Part shown: positions 40,498 to 48,998 of the stretch, piece by piece
Position numbering within the stretch: the stretch's first letter is position 1
Layout: every line of letters starts with the position of its first letter
NCBI RefSeq assembly: GCF_001514205.1
Contig: NZ_KQ948770.1
Span: 62,001 to 126,000, forward strand
Origin: Streptomyces griseoruber
GTDB taxonomy: Bacteria > Actinomycetota > Actinomycetes > Streptomycetales > Streptomycetaceae
DNA: 64,000 nucleotides
Reading direction: 5' to 3'
Program-made: the position numbers and the translations under genes
Notes under the pieces: model-generated
The model's input: only the letters and a program-made list of their open reading frames with translations
Told to the model about the DNA's origin: nothing
Database searches by the model: none

Positions 40498-40533
40498 ACC
40501 AAGTTACCTGGTTACCTGGTTACCTGGTCACGA

Positions 40534-40565
40534 AGAAGAGCGGTGGCTCATGCCACCGCTCTTCT
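40534..40565. terminator. 14-bp hairpin between exporter promoter and GT39 gene, with 15-bp repeats
   Basis: agaagagcggtggc and gccaccgctcttct pair perfectly around TCAT. It should terminate the minus-strand glycosyltransferase operon. On its downstream side 40561-40605 holds three exact copies of cttctctcaaccggc, and 40503-40528 has three copies of gttacctg. Confidence 0.8.
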
Positions 40566-40610
40566 CTCAACCGGCCTTCTCTCAACCGGCCTTCTCTCAA
40601 CCGGCCTTCG

Positions 40611-42842
40611 TCAGCTGCTCGCCTTCTGCGTCAGGTCGTAGAAGGTGGCCGAACCCACCGTCACCTTCTTGAAGTTGGCCTCGACCCAGGAGGTGATCTG
40701 CGAGGACGTGCCGCTGCTGCTGCCGCCCATGCCACCGCCGGTGCCGCTGCTGATGAAGTAGTGGATCTTTCCATCGGCCACGTACTGCTTGAACTGCGCC
40801 AGCGTCGGGGACGGGTCGGTGCCGTTGAAGCCGCCGATCGCCATGACCGCGTCGCCGGTCGCGAGCTGGTAGCTGGCGGCGTTCTGGGCGCCGATCGCGG
40901 CCGCGGCCCAGGTGTACTTGCCGGAGTCCGCCTCCAGCAGCTTCTTGGCCTCGTCGGTGACGCTCGCGCCGTTCAGCAGGCCGCCGACGCCACCGCCGCC
41001 GCCCATGCCGCCGCCGCCGCCGGTCTGGCCGCCGGGACCGCCCTGCTGCTGGTTCTGCTGGCCCTGGCTGTTGCCGTTGCCGTTCTGCTGGTTCTGGGTG
41101 GAGCCGTTGCCGTTCTGCTGGCCCGGCATGCCGCCGCCCATGCCGCCGCCGGGGAAGCCCTGGCCCTGCTGGTTCTGGGTGTTGCCGTTGCCGTTCTGCT
41201 GGTTCTGGCCCTGCTGGCCGCCCATGCCGCCGCCGAAGCCGCCCCGGCCGCCGCCACCGCCCGGACCGCCGCCCATCATGGACGCGCCCGACGGGCCCGC
41301 CGTGACGATGGAGCCGGTGTGGCCCGTCTGGAGGGTGCTGAGGGTGTACGCGGTCGGACCGGCCAGGGAGGCGACCAGACCGACGGAGGCCGCCGCGAGG
41401 GCGAGCTGACGGTTGATCCGGCCCGCGAAGACCAGGCCCAGCGCGGCGGCCAGACCGCCGATCAGGACCAGCCACTTCAGCCAGGGCAGGTAGTCCGAGG
41501 TGCGGTTGAGCAGGACGTACGACCAGGAGGCCGCCGCCACGACCGAGGCCGCGAGGGTGATCGAGGCCCACAGCTCGGACCGCTTCTCCCACAGCAGACC
41601 CGCGCCCATGCCGATCACGGCCGCCATGTAGGGGGCGAGGGCCACCGTGTAGTACTGGTGGAAGATGCCCGCCATGTAGCTGAAGACGACCATGGTGATC
41701 AGCAGCGAGCCGCCCCAGACGAGGAACAGACCGCGGGTGGCCGAGGTGCGCTTCAGCTTGCGGGTGGCCACCAGACCGGCGACCAGCAGGACCAGCGCGG
41801 CCGGCAGCAGCCAGGAGATCTGGCCGCCGATCTCGGAGTTGAACATCCGGTCCCAGCCGGTCTCGCCCCACTGGCCGGTGTTGCCGCCGCCACCGCCGCC
41901 GACGCTGCCGGTCTCCTCGCCGTTGAGGCGGCCGAGACCGTTGTAGCCGAAGGTCAGCTCCAGGAAGGAGTTGTTCTGCGAGCCGCCGATGTACGGGCGG
42001 GAGGAGGCGGGCCACAGCTCGACGATCGCCACCCACCAGCCGCCGGACGCGATCAGCGCACCGGTGGCCAGGGCCAGCTGGCCGAACCGCTTCCTCACGC
42101 TCACCGGCGCGCAGACCGCGTAGACGATCGCGAGCGGCGGGAGGATCAGGAACGCCTGGAGCGTCTTGGCGAGGAACGCGAAACCGATCGCGACCCCGGC
42201 CCACACCAGCCACTTCGTGCGGCCGTCCTCCACCGCGCGGGCGGTGAAGTAGCAGGCCACGGCCATCAGCAGGGCCAGCATCGCGTCCGGGTTGTTGAAC
42301 CGGAACATCAGCGCGGCGACGGGGGTGAGAGCGAGCACGGCGCCCGCGATCAGACCGGCCGGGGCACTGAACCGGCGGCGCACGGAGGCGTAGACGACGG
42401 CGACCGTGCCGACGCCCATCAGCACCTCGGGGGCGAGGATCGCCCAGGAGTTCAGGCCGAAGATCCTGACCGACAGGGCCATCGGCCACAGCGAGGCCGG
42501 GGGCTTGTCGACGGTGATGGCGTTGCCCGCGTCCAGCGAGCCGAAGAAGAAGGCCTTCCAGGACTGGCTGCCCGCCTGGACGGCCGCCGAGTAGAAGGAG
42601 TTGGCGTACCCGGAGGCGCTCAGGTTGTACAGGTAGAGGAGGAGGGTGGCGAGGAGCAGACCGAGGAAGGCCGGGCGGGCCCAGCGGGGGTCCTCGGGGC
42701 GGCCGCGCCAGAGTCTGCGGAGGAGGGGCTGCTTCGGCTCACCCGACTCGGGGGCCGGGGCGGCCGGCTGCTGCGGCTCCGTCGCCGGAGGGGCAGTGGG
42801 GGGCGGGCCCCAGGCCGTCGGTTGGTCGAGATGGGTGGTCAT
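40611..42842 (-). CDS. ArnT/PMT-like (GT39) polyprenyl-phosphate glycosyltransferase
   Basis: The 743-residue integral membrane enzyme has the GT39/ArnT fold: about 12 helices, and the first extracytoplasmic loop SFYSAAVQAGSQSWKAFFFG SLDAGNAITVDKPPASLWPM with the acidic catalytic DxxP-type region. FRFNNPDAMLALLMAVACYF and FAFLAKTLQAFLILPPLAIV are further family segments. Residues of about 525-640 are Gly/Gln/Asn-rich low complexity (GGGMGGQQGQNQQNGNGNTQ), followed by a globular extracytoplasmic C-terminal domain. It presumably moves a sugar from polyprenyl phosphate to a surface acceptor. The start overlaps the upstream GT2 gene's stop (ATGA), so translation is coupled. Confidence 0.93.
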   Translation of the reverse strand: MTTHLDQPTAWGPPPTAPPATEPQQPAAPAPESGEPKQPLLRRLWRGRPEDPRWARPAFLGLLLATLLLYLYNLSASGYANSFYSAAVQAGSQSWKAFFFGSLDAGNAITVDKPPASLWPMALSVRIFGLNSWAILAPEVLMGVGTVAVVYASVRRRFSAPAGLIAGAVLALTPVAALMFRFNNPDAMLALLMAVACYFTARAVEDGRTKWLVWAGVAIGFAFLAKTLQAFLILPPLAIVYAVCAPVSVRKRFGQLALATGALIASGGWWVAIVELWPASSRPYIGGSQNNSFLELTFGYNGLGRLNGEETGSVGGGGGGNTGQWGETGWDRMFNSEIGGQISWLLPAALVLLVAGLVATRKLKRTSATRGLFLVWGGSLLITMVVFSYMAGIFHQYYTVALAPYMAAVIGMGAGLLWEKRSELWASITLAASVVAAASWSYVLLNRTSDYLPWLKWLVLIGGLAAALGLVFAGRINRQLALAAASVGLVASLAGPTAYTLSTLQTGHTGSIVTAGPSGASMMGGGPGGGGGRGGFGGGMGGQQGQNQQNGNGNTQNQQGQGFPGGGMGGGMPGQQNGNGSTQNQQNGNGNSQGQQNQQQGGPGGQTGGGGGMGGGGGVGGLLNGASVTDEAKKLLEADSGKYTWAAAAIGAQNAASYQLATGDAVMAIGGFNGTDPSPTLAQFKQYVADGKIHYFISSGTGGGMGGSSSGTSSQITSWVEANFKKVTVGSATFYDLTQKASS

Positions 42843-44377
42843 CGGGGGTCCCCCGGGTCGGTGTCGTGAGGGCGCACCGGCTGCAGTCGCATGGTGGCGT
42901 CCCTCCAGGTGCCGTCCGCGGCTTCACCGGCGCGGAACTGGGTGGTCTCTTGGGTGGCGGTGGTGTTCCGGTACGGCAAGGCGTACGCCGGGGCCTGGCC
43001 CGGCGAGCCGTACGCCGGTGCGGACGGACGGGCCGGGTGCCGCGGCCCGTACGCCGGTGCGGCCGGGTACGGCGTCGGCTGTGCCGGGAGGGGGGAGGCG
43101 ACCACGGTCGACGCCGGGTCGTCGTCCTCGTTGTCCTCCCGTCGGTCCGAGAACACCCACGCGCGGAAGAGCAGGAAGCGCAGGACCGTCGCCGCGAGGT
43201 TGGCGGCGATGAGCACCGCGAGTTCGGTGGAGTGCGCGGGCTGGGTCGTCGCCGCGTTCAGGGCGACGAGCGAGCCGCTGGTCAGCGCCAGGCCGATACC
43301 GAAGACGACCAGGCCCTGCGCCTGGTGCTTGACGGCCCCGCCGCGGCCGCGGACCCCGAAGGTCAGCCGGCGGTTGGCGGCGGTGTTGGCGATCGCGGAC
43401 ACCAGCAGGGCGAGCGCGTTGGCGAACTGCGAGCCCGTGAACTGGCGGAAGCCGCTGTAGAGCAGCAGGTAGAACAGGGTGGACAGACCGCCCACGACAC
43501 AGAAGCCGACGAGCTGGCGGGCCAGCCCCTTGGGCACGTCCTGGATCTCGCGGTCGCGCGGGTCGTCACCGAAGGGGCGCGCGAGCCGGTCGAGCGAGAG
43601 GGAGCCGGTGGCGAGGGCCTTGCCCACGCGCCACACGCCCTTGAGGTCGTCGGTGGCGGTCTTCACGATGTGCACCGTGGAGTCCGGGTCGTCGACCCAG
43701 TCGACGGGCACCTCGTGGATCCGCAGACCGGCCCGCTCGGCGAGCACCAGCATCTCCGTGTCGAAGAACCAGCCGGTGTCCTCCACCAGGGGGAGCAGCA
43801 CCTGGGCGACATCACGGCGGATCGCCTTGAAGCCGCACTGGGCGTCCGAGAAGCGGGCCTGGAGCGAGCCGCGCAGGATCAGGTTGTACGCGCGGCTGAT
43901 GAACTCCCGCTTCGGGCCGCGCACCACGCGCGAGCTGCGGGAGAGCCGGGAGCCGATCGCCAGGTCGGAGTGACCGGAGATCAGCGGGGCCACCAGCGGC
44001 AGCAGCGCGTTGAGGTCGGTGGACAGGTCCACGTCCATGTACGCGAGGATCGGGGCGTCCGAGGCCGACCAGACGGTCCGCAGCGCACGGCCGCGGCCCT
44101 TCTGCTCGAGCCGGAAGTTCCGGACCTCCGGGATCCGCGTCTCCAGCCGGCGCGCCACCTCGGGGGTGGTGTCGGTCGACGCGTTGTCCGCGATCGTGAT
44201 GCGGAAGGTGTACGGGAACGTACGCGCCAGGTGGTCGTGCAGTCTCTCGACGCACGGCTGGAGGTCCTTCTCCTCGTTGTAGACGGGGATCACTACGTCC
44301 AGGACAGGCGTACCGGCTGTGGCGGCCGGGAGGTGCTCCCGCGCCGGCAGGGTGCCGGGAGAAGAGTCGGTTCGCAT
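42839..44377 (-). CDS. GT2 glycosyltransferase with C-terminal GtrA-like domain
   Basis: The 512-residue protein begins with a family 2 transferase domain (PVLDVVIPVYNEEKDLQPCV, nucleotide-binding AYMDVDLSTD, then FFDTEMLVLAERAGLRIHEV). After residue ~285 it continues with four helices of a GtrA-like flippase domain (QLVGFCVVGGLSTLFYLLLY, ANRRLTFG). The Pro/Tyr-rich tail (PAAPAYGPRHPARPSAPAYG) is low complexity. This layout resembles dolichyl/polyprenyl-phosphate sugar synthases that make and flip the lipid-linked donor used by GT39 enzymes, here encoded immediately downstream. ATG 44377 gives the natural start; the frame remains open further up. It lies 14 bases from the kinase gene's stop. 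Confidence 0.92.
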   Translation of the reverse strand: MRTDSSPGTLPAREHLPAATAGTPVLDVVIPVYNEEKDLQPCVERLHDHLARTFPYTFRITIADNASTDTTPEVARRLETRIPEVRNFRLEQKGRGRALRTVWSASDAPILAYMDVDLSTDLNALLPLVAPLISGHSDLAIGSRLSRSSRVVRGPKREFISRAYNLILRGSLQARFSDAQCGFKAIRRDVAQVLLPLVEDTGWFFDTEMLVLAERAGLRIHEVPVDWVDDPDSTVHIVKTATDDLKGVWRVGKALATGSLSLDRLARPFGDDPRDREIQDVPKGLARQLVGFCVVGGLSTLFYLLLYSGFRQFTGSQFANALALLVSAIANTAANRRLTFGVRGRGGAVKHQAQGLVVFGIGLALTSGSLVALNAATTQPAHSTELAVLIAANLAATVLRFLLFRAWVFSDRREDNEDDDPASTVVASPLPAQPTPYPAAPAYGPRHPARPSAPAYGSPGQAPAYALPYRNTTATQETTQFRAGEAADGTWRDATMRLQPVRPHDTDPGDPR

Positions 44378-44391
44378 GTCAACGACTTTCG

Positions 44392-46023
44392 TCAAGCGCC
44401 CTGTTGCACCCATGTGGTGGCACTGTGTTCGACCTGTGAGTCCAGTTGCCAGTTCGTTTCGGGCGCGGGCTGGGGCACGGCGGGGGCAAGGGCGGGCAAA
44501 TGCACCGTGAAGACGGTCTGCCCGGGCACGCTGTCCACCGTCACGGCACCGCCGTGCGCGGTCGCCACGGCCTGCACGATGGCGAGACCGAGGCCGGTGG
44601 AGCCGGTGGAGCGGGAGCGCGCCGAGTCGCCCCGGGCGAACCGCTCGAAGACGTGCGGCAGCAGGTCCGGCGGAATGCCCTGACCGTTGTCCTGGACGTC
44701 CACGCACAGCCAGGGTCCGCGCCGTTGCACCCGTGCGGTGACGGTCGTCCCGGGCGGGGTGTGCGTACGGGCGTTGGCCAGCAGGTTCACGAGCACCTGC
44801 TGGAGGCGGGCCGAGTCGGCGGAGACGAGCGCGGGCTCGTCGGGCAGTTCGAGCCGCCAGACGTGGTCGCGGCCGGCCGCGCGGGCGTCGCTGATCGTGT
44901 CGATGACCAGCGGTACGAGGTCGGTGTGCTCGAACTGGAGCGGGCGCCCGGCGTCGAGGCGCGCGAGCAGCAGCAGGTCCTCGACGAGGAGGGTCATCCG
45001 CCCGGCCTCGGACTCGATGCGGCCGAGGGCGTGCTTGGTGTCGGGGCCGACCTCCTCGCGTCCGCGGCGGGTCAGCTCGGCGTAGCCGCGGATGGACGCG
45101 AGCGGCGTCCTCAGCTCATGGCTGGCGTCCGCGACGAACTGCCGGACCCGCATCTCGCTCTCCTGGCGGGCGTGCAGGGCGCCGTGGACGTGGTTCAGCA
45201 TCCGGTTCAGCGCGGCGCCGACCTGGCCGACCTCGGTGTGCGGGTCCGTCTCCGACTCGGGCACCCGCTCGCTGAGGTTGACCTCACCGGTGTGCAGGGG
45301 CAGCTCGGAGACCCGGGTCGCCGTCGCGGCGACCTTGCGGAGCGGTCGCGTGGCGACGTTGACCATGACGGTCCCGGCGAGACCCGCGGCGACGAGACCG
45401 GCGACGGTGAGGCTGATCTCGACGATGATCAGGGTGTTGATGGTGTTGTCGACGTCGGAGGTGGGGATGCCGACGTAGTAGCTGCCGTTCTTGCCGTTGA
45501 TGGACTGGACCAGGTAGGTGCCGAGGCCCGGGATCTCGACGGTGTGGGGCCTCTGGTCCTGTGAGACCGCGCCGAGTGCCTTCATCTGGGCCTCGTTGAG
45601 GTCCACCGGGTCCATCCGGGCGACGCCGTCGGCGTCGTTCTTCTTGGTGCCGACCTTGCCACTGGTGATCGAGCCGTTCTCGATCTTGGCCGCAAGGGTC
45701 TTCTGCGGTCCCGGGCCCTGGACGACCTCGTCGAGCTTGGTCCCCTGGGGTGCGTTGCTGTCGGTGGTGCCGTTGCCGTTCTTGACACCGCCCTTGCCTC
45801 CGGGGCCTCCGACGGGCCCGCCCGAGGCGCGCATGGCGGACTCCTTGAGGGAGCCTTTCAACTGCCCGTAAAGGTGATCCCGAAGGACCAGCGTGGTGAC
45901 CGTCCCGATCACCGCGCACACCACGGCGATCAGCGTCACGGACACGACGACGAGCCGGGTCCGCAGGGTGCGCGGCTTTCCCGCTCGTCGCTTCTGCGGA
46001 CGCGGCCGTCGTCGCCCGCTCAT
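44392..46023 (-). CDS. Two-component sensor histidine kinase
   Basis: The 543-residue protein has two membrane helices (VVSVTLIAVVCAVIGTVTTL near 27 and TLIIVEISLTVAGLVAAGLA near 200) that enclose a ~150-residue extracytoplasmic sensor. A HAMP follows, then the H-box FVADASHELRTPLASIRGYA, N-box LQQVLVNLLANARTHTPPGT, and G-boxes VQDNGQGIPPDL and STGLGLAIVQAVATAHGGAV. All catalytic elements are intact. ATG 46023 overlaps the response-regulator stop (ATGA), so the two are coupled. The sensor is rich in Gly/Asn/Lys and has no recognised ligand fold. The downstream glycosyltransferases are probably in its operon. Confidence 0.95.
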   Translation of the reverse strand: MSGRRRPRPQKRRAGKPRTLRTRLVVVSVTLIAVVCAVIGTVTTLVLRDHLYGQLKGSLKESAMRASGGPVGGPGGKGGVKNGNGTTDSNAPQGTKLDEVVQGPGPQKTLAAKIENGSITSGKVGTKKNDADGVARMDPVDLNEAQMKALGAVSQDQRPHTVEIPGLGTYLVQSINGKNGSYYVGIPTSDVDNTINTLIIVEISLTVAGLVAAGLAGTVMVNVATRPLRKVAATATRVSELPLHTGEVNLSERVPESETDPHTEVGQVGAALNRMLNHVHGALHARQESEMRVRQFVADASHELRTPLASIRGYAELTRRGREEVGPDTKHALGRIESEAGRMTLLVEDLLLLARLDAGRPLQFEHTDLVPLVIDTISDARAAGRDHVWRLELPDEPALVSADSARLQQVLVNLLANARTHTPPGTTVTARVQRRGPWLCVDVQDNGQGIPPDLLPHVFERFARGDSARSRSTGSTGLGLAIVQAVATAHGGAVTVDSVPGQTVFTVHLPALAPAVPQPAPETNWQLDSQVEHSATTWVQQGA

Positions 46024-46772
46024 GACGCGGCGGGCTTGATCAGGTAACCGGCCCCACGCCGGGTGTGGATCATCGGCTCCCGGCCGGCGTCTATCTTGCG
46101 GCGCAGGTAGGAGATGTACAGCTCGACCACGTTGGCCTGGCCGCCGAAGTCGTACGACCACACCCGGTCCAGGATCTGCGCCTTGCTGAGCACACGCCGC
46201 GGGTTGCGCATCAGGAAGCGCAGCAGCTCGAACTCGGTGGCGGTGAGGTGGATGTTGTCCCCGGCCCGCGAGACCTCGTGGCTGTCCTCGTCGAGGGTGA
46301 GGTCACCGACGACGAGCACGGAGTCGGAGCGCCGGTCGGCGGCACCGGAGCGCCGGATGAGACCGCGCAGCCGGGCCACGACCTCTTCGAGGCTGAACGG
46401 CTTGGTGACGTAGTCGTCGCCACCGGCGGTGAGACCGGCGATACGGTCCTCGACGGCGTCCTTGGCGGTGAGGAACAGGACGGGGACGTCCGGCAGCTCA
46501 CGGCGCAGCCGGCCCAGGACGGTCAGCCCGTCCATGTCGGGCAGCATCATGTCGAGGACGACCGCGTCGGGACGGAACTCCCGGGCGGTCTGGATGGCAC
46601 CGGTGCCGTCGCCCGCGCTCCGGATCTGCCATCCCTCGTAGCGCAGGGCCATGGACAGCAGTTCGGTGATCGACAGCTCGTCGTCCACCACAAGCACTCG
46701 GACGGGGCTCCCGTCCGGCCTCAGCAGTTCGGTGCGCCCCTGGGGCGAGGTCGTGGTCATGGGGAACACCAT
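46020..46772 (-). CDS. OmpR-family response regulator
   Basis: The receiver has the acidic pair VLVVDDELSI, phosphoacceptor Asp in DAVVLDMMLPDMDG, the Thr of LFLTAKDAV and the Lys of DDYVTKPF. The winged-helix DNA-binding domain follows (VHLTATEFELLRFL type: IHLTATEFELLRFLMRNPRR, VVELYISYLRRKID). Everything needed for phosphorylation and binding is present. Start ATG 46772 has AGAGGA 8 bases upstream; ATG 46760 and 46829 are alternatives. First gene of a four-gene minus-strand unit with the kinase and two glycosyltransferases. Confidence 0.95.
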   Translation of the reverse strand: MVFPMTTTSPQGRTELLRPDGSPVRVLVVDDELSITELLSMALRYEGWQIRSAGDGTGAIQTAREFRPDAVVLDMMLPDMDGLTVLGRLRRELPDVPVLFLTAKDAVEDRIAGLTAGGDDYVTKPFSLEEVVARLRGLIRRSGAADRRSDSVLVVGDLTLDEDSHEVSRAGDNIHLTATEFELLRFLMRNPRRVLSKAQILDRVWSYDFGGQANVVELYISYLRRKIDAGREPMIHTRRGAGYLIKPAAS

Positions 46773-47002
46773 GTCGGTGTCCTCTGAGAGCACTCTTTCG
46801 ACAACCTGTGATTTCCCTGAGAAACTCACAGGAGCCTCTCAGGCAATGCCTGGCAACCCCTGACGCCGAGTTGATCTCGGGCGGCTCCGGCCCTGCTCAC
46901 CGCCCATCGCCCCCGATCAGCCCGGTACGGACCGCCCGGACCCGTGGCTGTGCTCCACCTGGGTAACGCGCAGGCCGTACCGCTCAGTTCCGGCCGGACC
47001 CT

Positions 47003-47884
47003 TCAGAAAAGGCCGTCCTGTGCATGCCCGGCCGCCCTGAACTCCCGCACCGGAAGCCGCACCTCCAGCCCTCCTTCGCAGCCGACCGGAACCAGCCCCC
47101 ACCCCCTCATCAACCGGGTGTCCAGCACGATCACCCCCTCCCCGCTCGCCAGATGAAGATCGGGCCCGGCCGCGGCCACCAGCTCCCCGCCCACCGCGCC
47201 GCCCGCGACCAGCTCGGTCACCTCGCCCCGGGCCGCGGGTGCCGTGTCGAGGCCGAACGCCCGCAGATGGTCGACGCCTTCGAAGGGCGCCCGGGTCAAC
47301 GACTCCGGCCACTGGGCCAGTTCCACGGCCCGCCCGTGCAACTCCCTGATCTCACGGACCCGCTCCTCCTCGTCCTCCGGGAGCGCGGCCCGCACCGCCC
47401 GCTTCTCGGCGTACGGAATCCGGTCCGGCACCCGCAGCGCCGCCCGCAGCAGCTCCTCGGTCCGCCGGGCGGCCATCAGCGGTCCGCTGCCCAGCCAGCT
47501 GAAGCAGACCGCCCCCTGCTCCAGCAGCCGCGCCGGCCCCCGCTCGACCGCCGTGATCCCGACCTTGACCAGTCCCGGCCCGAACCACGCCAGATACACC
47601 CGGTACGGCCGCGGATCGTCGGCGATCCCGTCCGCGGCGACGGAATGCGCCCGGTCCAGCCGCGCACACTCCTCGCACCGCGCCCCCGTGCTCCTCCCCG
47701 ACACCGCCGCCCGCACCGGGCACGCATGCCCCCGAGCCCCGACACATCCCCGCACACCCCCTTCCGCGACCGCGAAGGCCACCCGCTTCCCCCGGGACAG
47801 CGGACTGCGCCGACCCCCGTCCCACAGCAGCGCGGGACCCTCAGCCGCCCATCGCAGCCCCGCGCACCTCCATGCCCGTGCCAT
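47003..47884 (-). CDS. DUF2797-family protein
   Basis: The 293-residue product matches the DUF2797 layout: a zinc-like Cys set (CVGARGHACPVRAAVSGRST GARCEECARLDRAHS), then YRVYLAWFGPGLVKVGITAV ERGPARLLEQGAVCFSWLGS. That stretch has the GIY-YIG-like strand pair (VYLA...VKVGIT) and a conserved Arg. It suggests a relation to GIY-YIG-fold nucleases, although function is unknown. The C-terminal third is a beta-rich domain. ATG 47884 lies inside the 3' end of the upstream gene (44-base overlap), so they are probably cotranscribed. Confidence 0.88.
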   Translation of the reverse strand: MARAWRCAGLRWAAEGPALLWDGGRRSPLSRGKRVAFAVAEGGVRGCVGARGHACPVRAAVSGRSTGARCEECARLDRAHSVAADGIADDPRPYRVYLAWFGPGLVKVGITAVERGPARLLEQGAVCFSWLGSGPLMAARRTEELLRAALRVPDRIPYAEKRAVRAALPEDEEERVREIRELHGRAVELAQWPESLTRAPFEGVDHLRAFGLDTAPAARGEVTELVAGGAVGGELVAAAGPDLHLASGEGVIVLDTRLMRGWGLVPVGCEGGLEVRLPVREFRAAGHAQDGLF

Positions 47885-48266
47885 CGCCCACCACGCTAAC
47901 CTCCGCCTCTGACAACGGGCTCCGACCTGCGGCTTCCCGCCTGGCTTCCCGGCCGGCCCGCCGCGCGGCGGGCCGGCCGGCGAGCAGGCAACCGACGCAG
48001 CCCGGATGACCGCGCCGGGCCGACGCGTCCCGCACCCGCATCCCCCACTCCGCCCGGGGCCGCACCCCCGGTGGCTTGCCCCACCCGGTCAGATGCAGCG
48101 CCCAGGTGACCAGCGCGCTCACCGCCACCACGGCACCCCCGCCGACCAGCAGAGCGGGGGAGACGGCACACACCCCGACCCCCATCACCGCGGTCCCGGC
48201 GGTCGCGATCCCGACGCCGGTCCAGCCGGCGACCGTGTGCCCCTCGTCGTACTGATGACCCGCCAT
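47841..48266 (-). CDS. Membrane protein of the HGxxPAAW-like group
   Basis: The 141-residue product has an N-terminal EGHTVAGWTGVGIATAGTAV segment, two membrane helices (GTAVMGVGVCAVSPALLVGG and AVVAVSALVTWALHLTGWGK), and a cytoplasmic tail with HPGCVGCLLAGR, a CxxC that could bind metal. The G.T.AGWTG...GWGKPPG pattern resembles small actinomycete HGxxPAAW proteins. It starts 17 bases from a strong palindrome (48284-48310) and is divergent from a marR gene. Confidence 0.75.
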   Translation of the reverse strand: MAGHQYDEGHTVAGWTGVGIATAGTAVMGVGVCAVSPALLVGGGAVVAVSALVTWALHLTGWGKPPGVRPRAEWGMRVRDASARRGHPGCVGCLLAGRPAARRAGREARREAAGRSPLSEAEVSVVGDGTGMEVRGAAMGG

Positions 48267-48283
48267 GCCATTCCCTCACCATC

Positions 48284-48310
48284 TAAGAGGTTGATGTCTT
48301 GAACCTCTTA
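48284..48310. promoter_or_regulatory. 27-bp operator between divergent membrane protein and MarR genes
   Basis: TAAGAGGTT and AACCTCTTA form perfect 9-bp arms around a 9-base spacer, and a further TAAGAG half-site follows at 48316. It sits in the 114-base divergent promoter region, so a single repressor could control both genes. The MarR product of 48381 is the natural candidate. Confidence 0.7.
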
Positions 48311-48380
48311 CAAGGTAAGAGAAACCGAAAGCAGATAACAAGGACCCAGCACGAACCCTCCGAGAGGAATCCCGCCCGCG

Positions 48381-48980
48381 ATGACAGCCCAGCCACCCCG
48401 CCCCCGCCCCGCGGCGACCCCCGCCCAGGCGATCTCGGCCATGGACGACCTCATCGCGGCGAGCATGATCGGCCAGCAGGAGATGGCCCAGCGCCTCGGC
48501 CTGAACGTCACCGACCTGACCTGTTTCGGCTACGTCCTCCAGGCGGGCGAGAACCTGCTGACGGCAGGCGAGTTGGCGACCCGGGTGCACGTCACCACCG
48601 GCGCGGTCACCGGCATCCTGAACCGGCTGGAACGCGCCGGTTACGTCACCCGGCGCCCCGATCCCCAGGACCGCCGCAGGGTCCGCGTGGCCGCCGTACC
48701 CTCCGCCGTGGCCCGGGCGTACGCGCTCTACCAGCCGTACTACGACCGCCTGAACGATCTCTTCGCGGACTACTCCCCGGAGGAGATCGCGGTGCTGGCG
48801 GACTGGTTCACCCGGGCGACGGTACTGGCGAACGCGTACCGCGAGGAGCGCCGCGCCGACGAGGGCGGGAACAGGGACGGGGACGGGGACGGGGGCGGAC
48901 TCGCGGACGCGGGGGACGCGGAGGACGCGGAGGACGCGGGGGACGCGGAGGACGCGGAGGACGCGGGAGACGCCGTATGA
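48381..48980 (+). CDS. MarR-family regulator with repetitive acidic tail
   Basis: The 199-residue protein has a winged helix (TAGELATRVHVTTGAVTGIL NRLERAGYVTRRPDPQDRRR VRVAAVPSAV) with the wing DxRRR motif and long flanking helices. The last ~40 residues are built from a repeat of GDAEDAEDA encoded by a 27-bp tandem duplication (about 48895-48978), giving a strongly acidic tail that may vary in length. Divergent from the HGxxPAAW-like gene, with a palindromic operator between. Confidence 0.9.
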   Translation: MTAQPPRPRPAATPAQAISAMDDLIAASMIGQQEMAQRLGLNVTDLTCFGYVLQAGENLLTAGELATRVHVTTGAVTGILNRLERAGYVTRRPDPQDRRRVRVAAVPSAVARAYALYQPYYDRLNDLFADYSPEEIAVLADWFTRATVLANAYREERRADEGGNRDGDGDGGGLADAGDAEDAEDAGDAEDAEDAGDAV

Positions 48981-48998
48981 AGGCCGCCGGACGGTCTG

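Noticed and set aside
40761..42869. 702-codon plus-strand frame over the GT39 gene
   Set aside because: Low-complexity antisense of the Gly/Gln/Asn-rich region; no start with ribosome binding site.
44446..45564. Long plus-strand frame over the histidine kinase
   Set aside because: Antisense to intact H-, N- and G-boxes; composition is Gly/Arg/Val filler.
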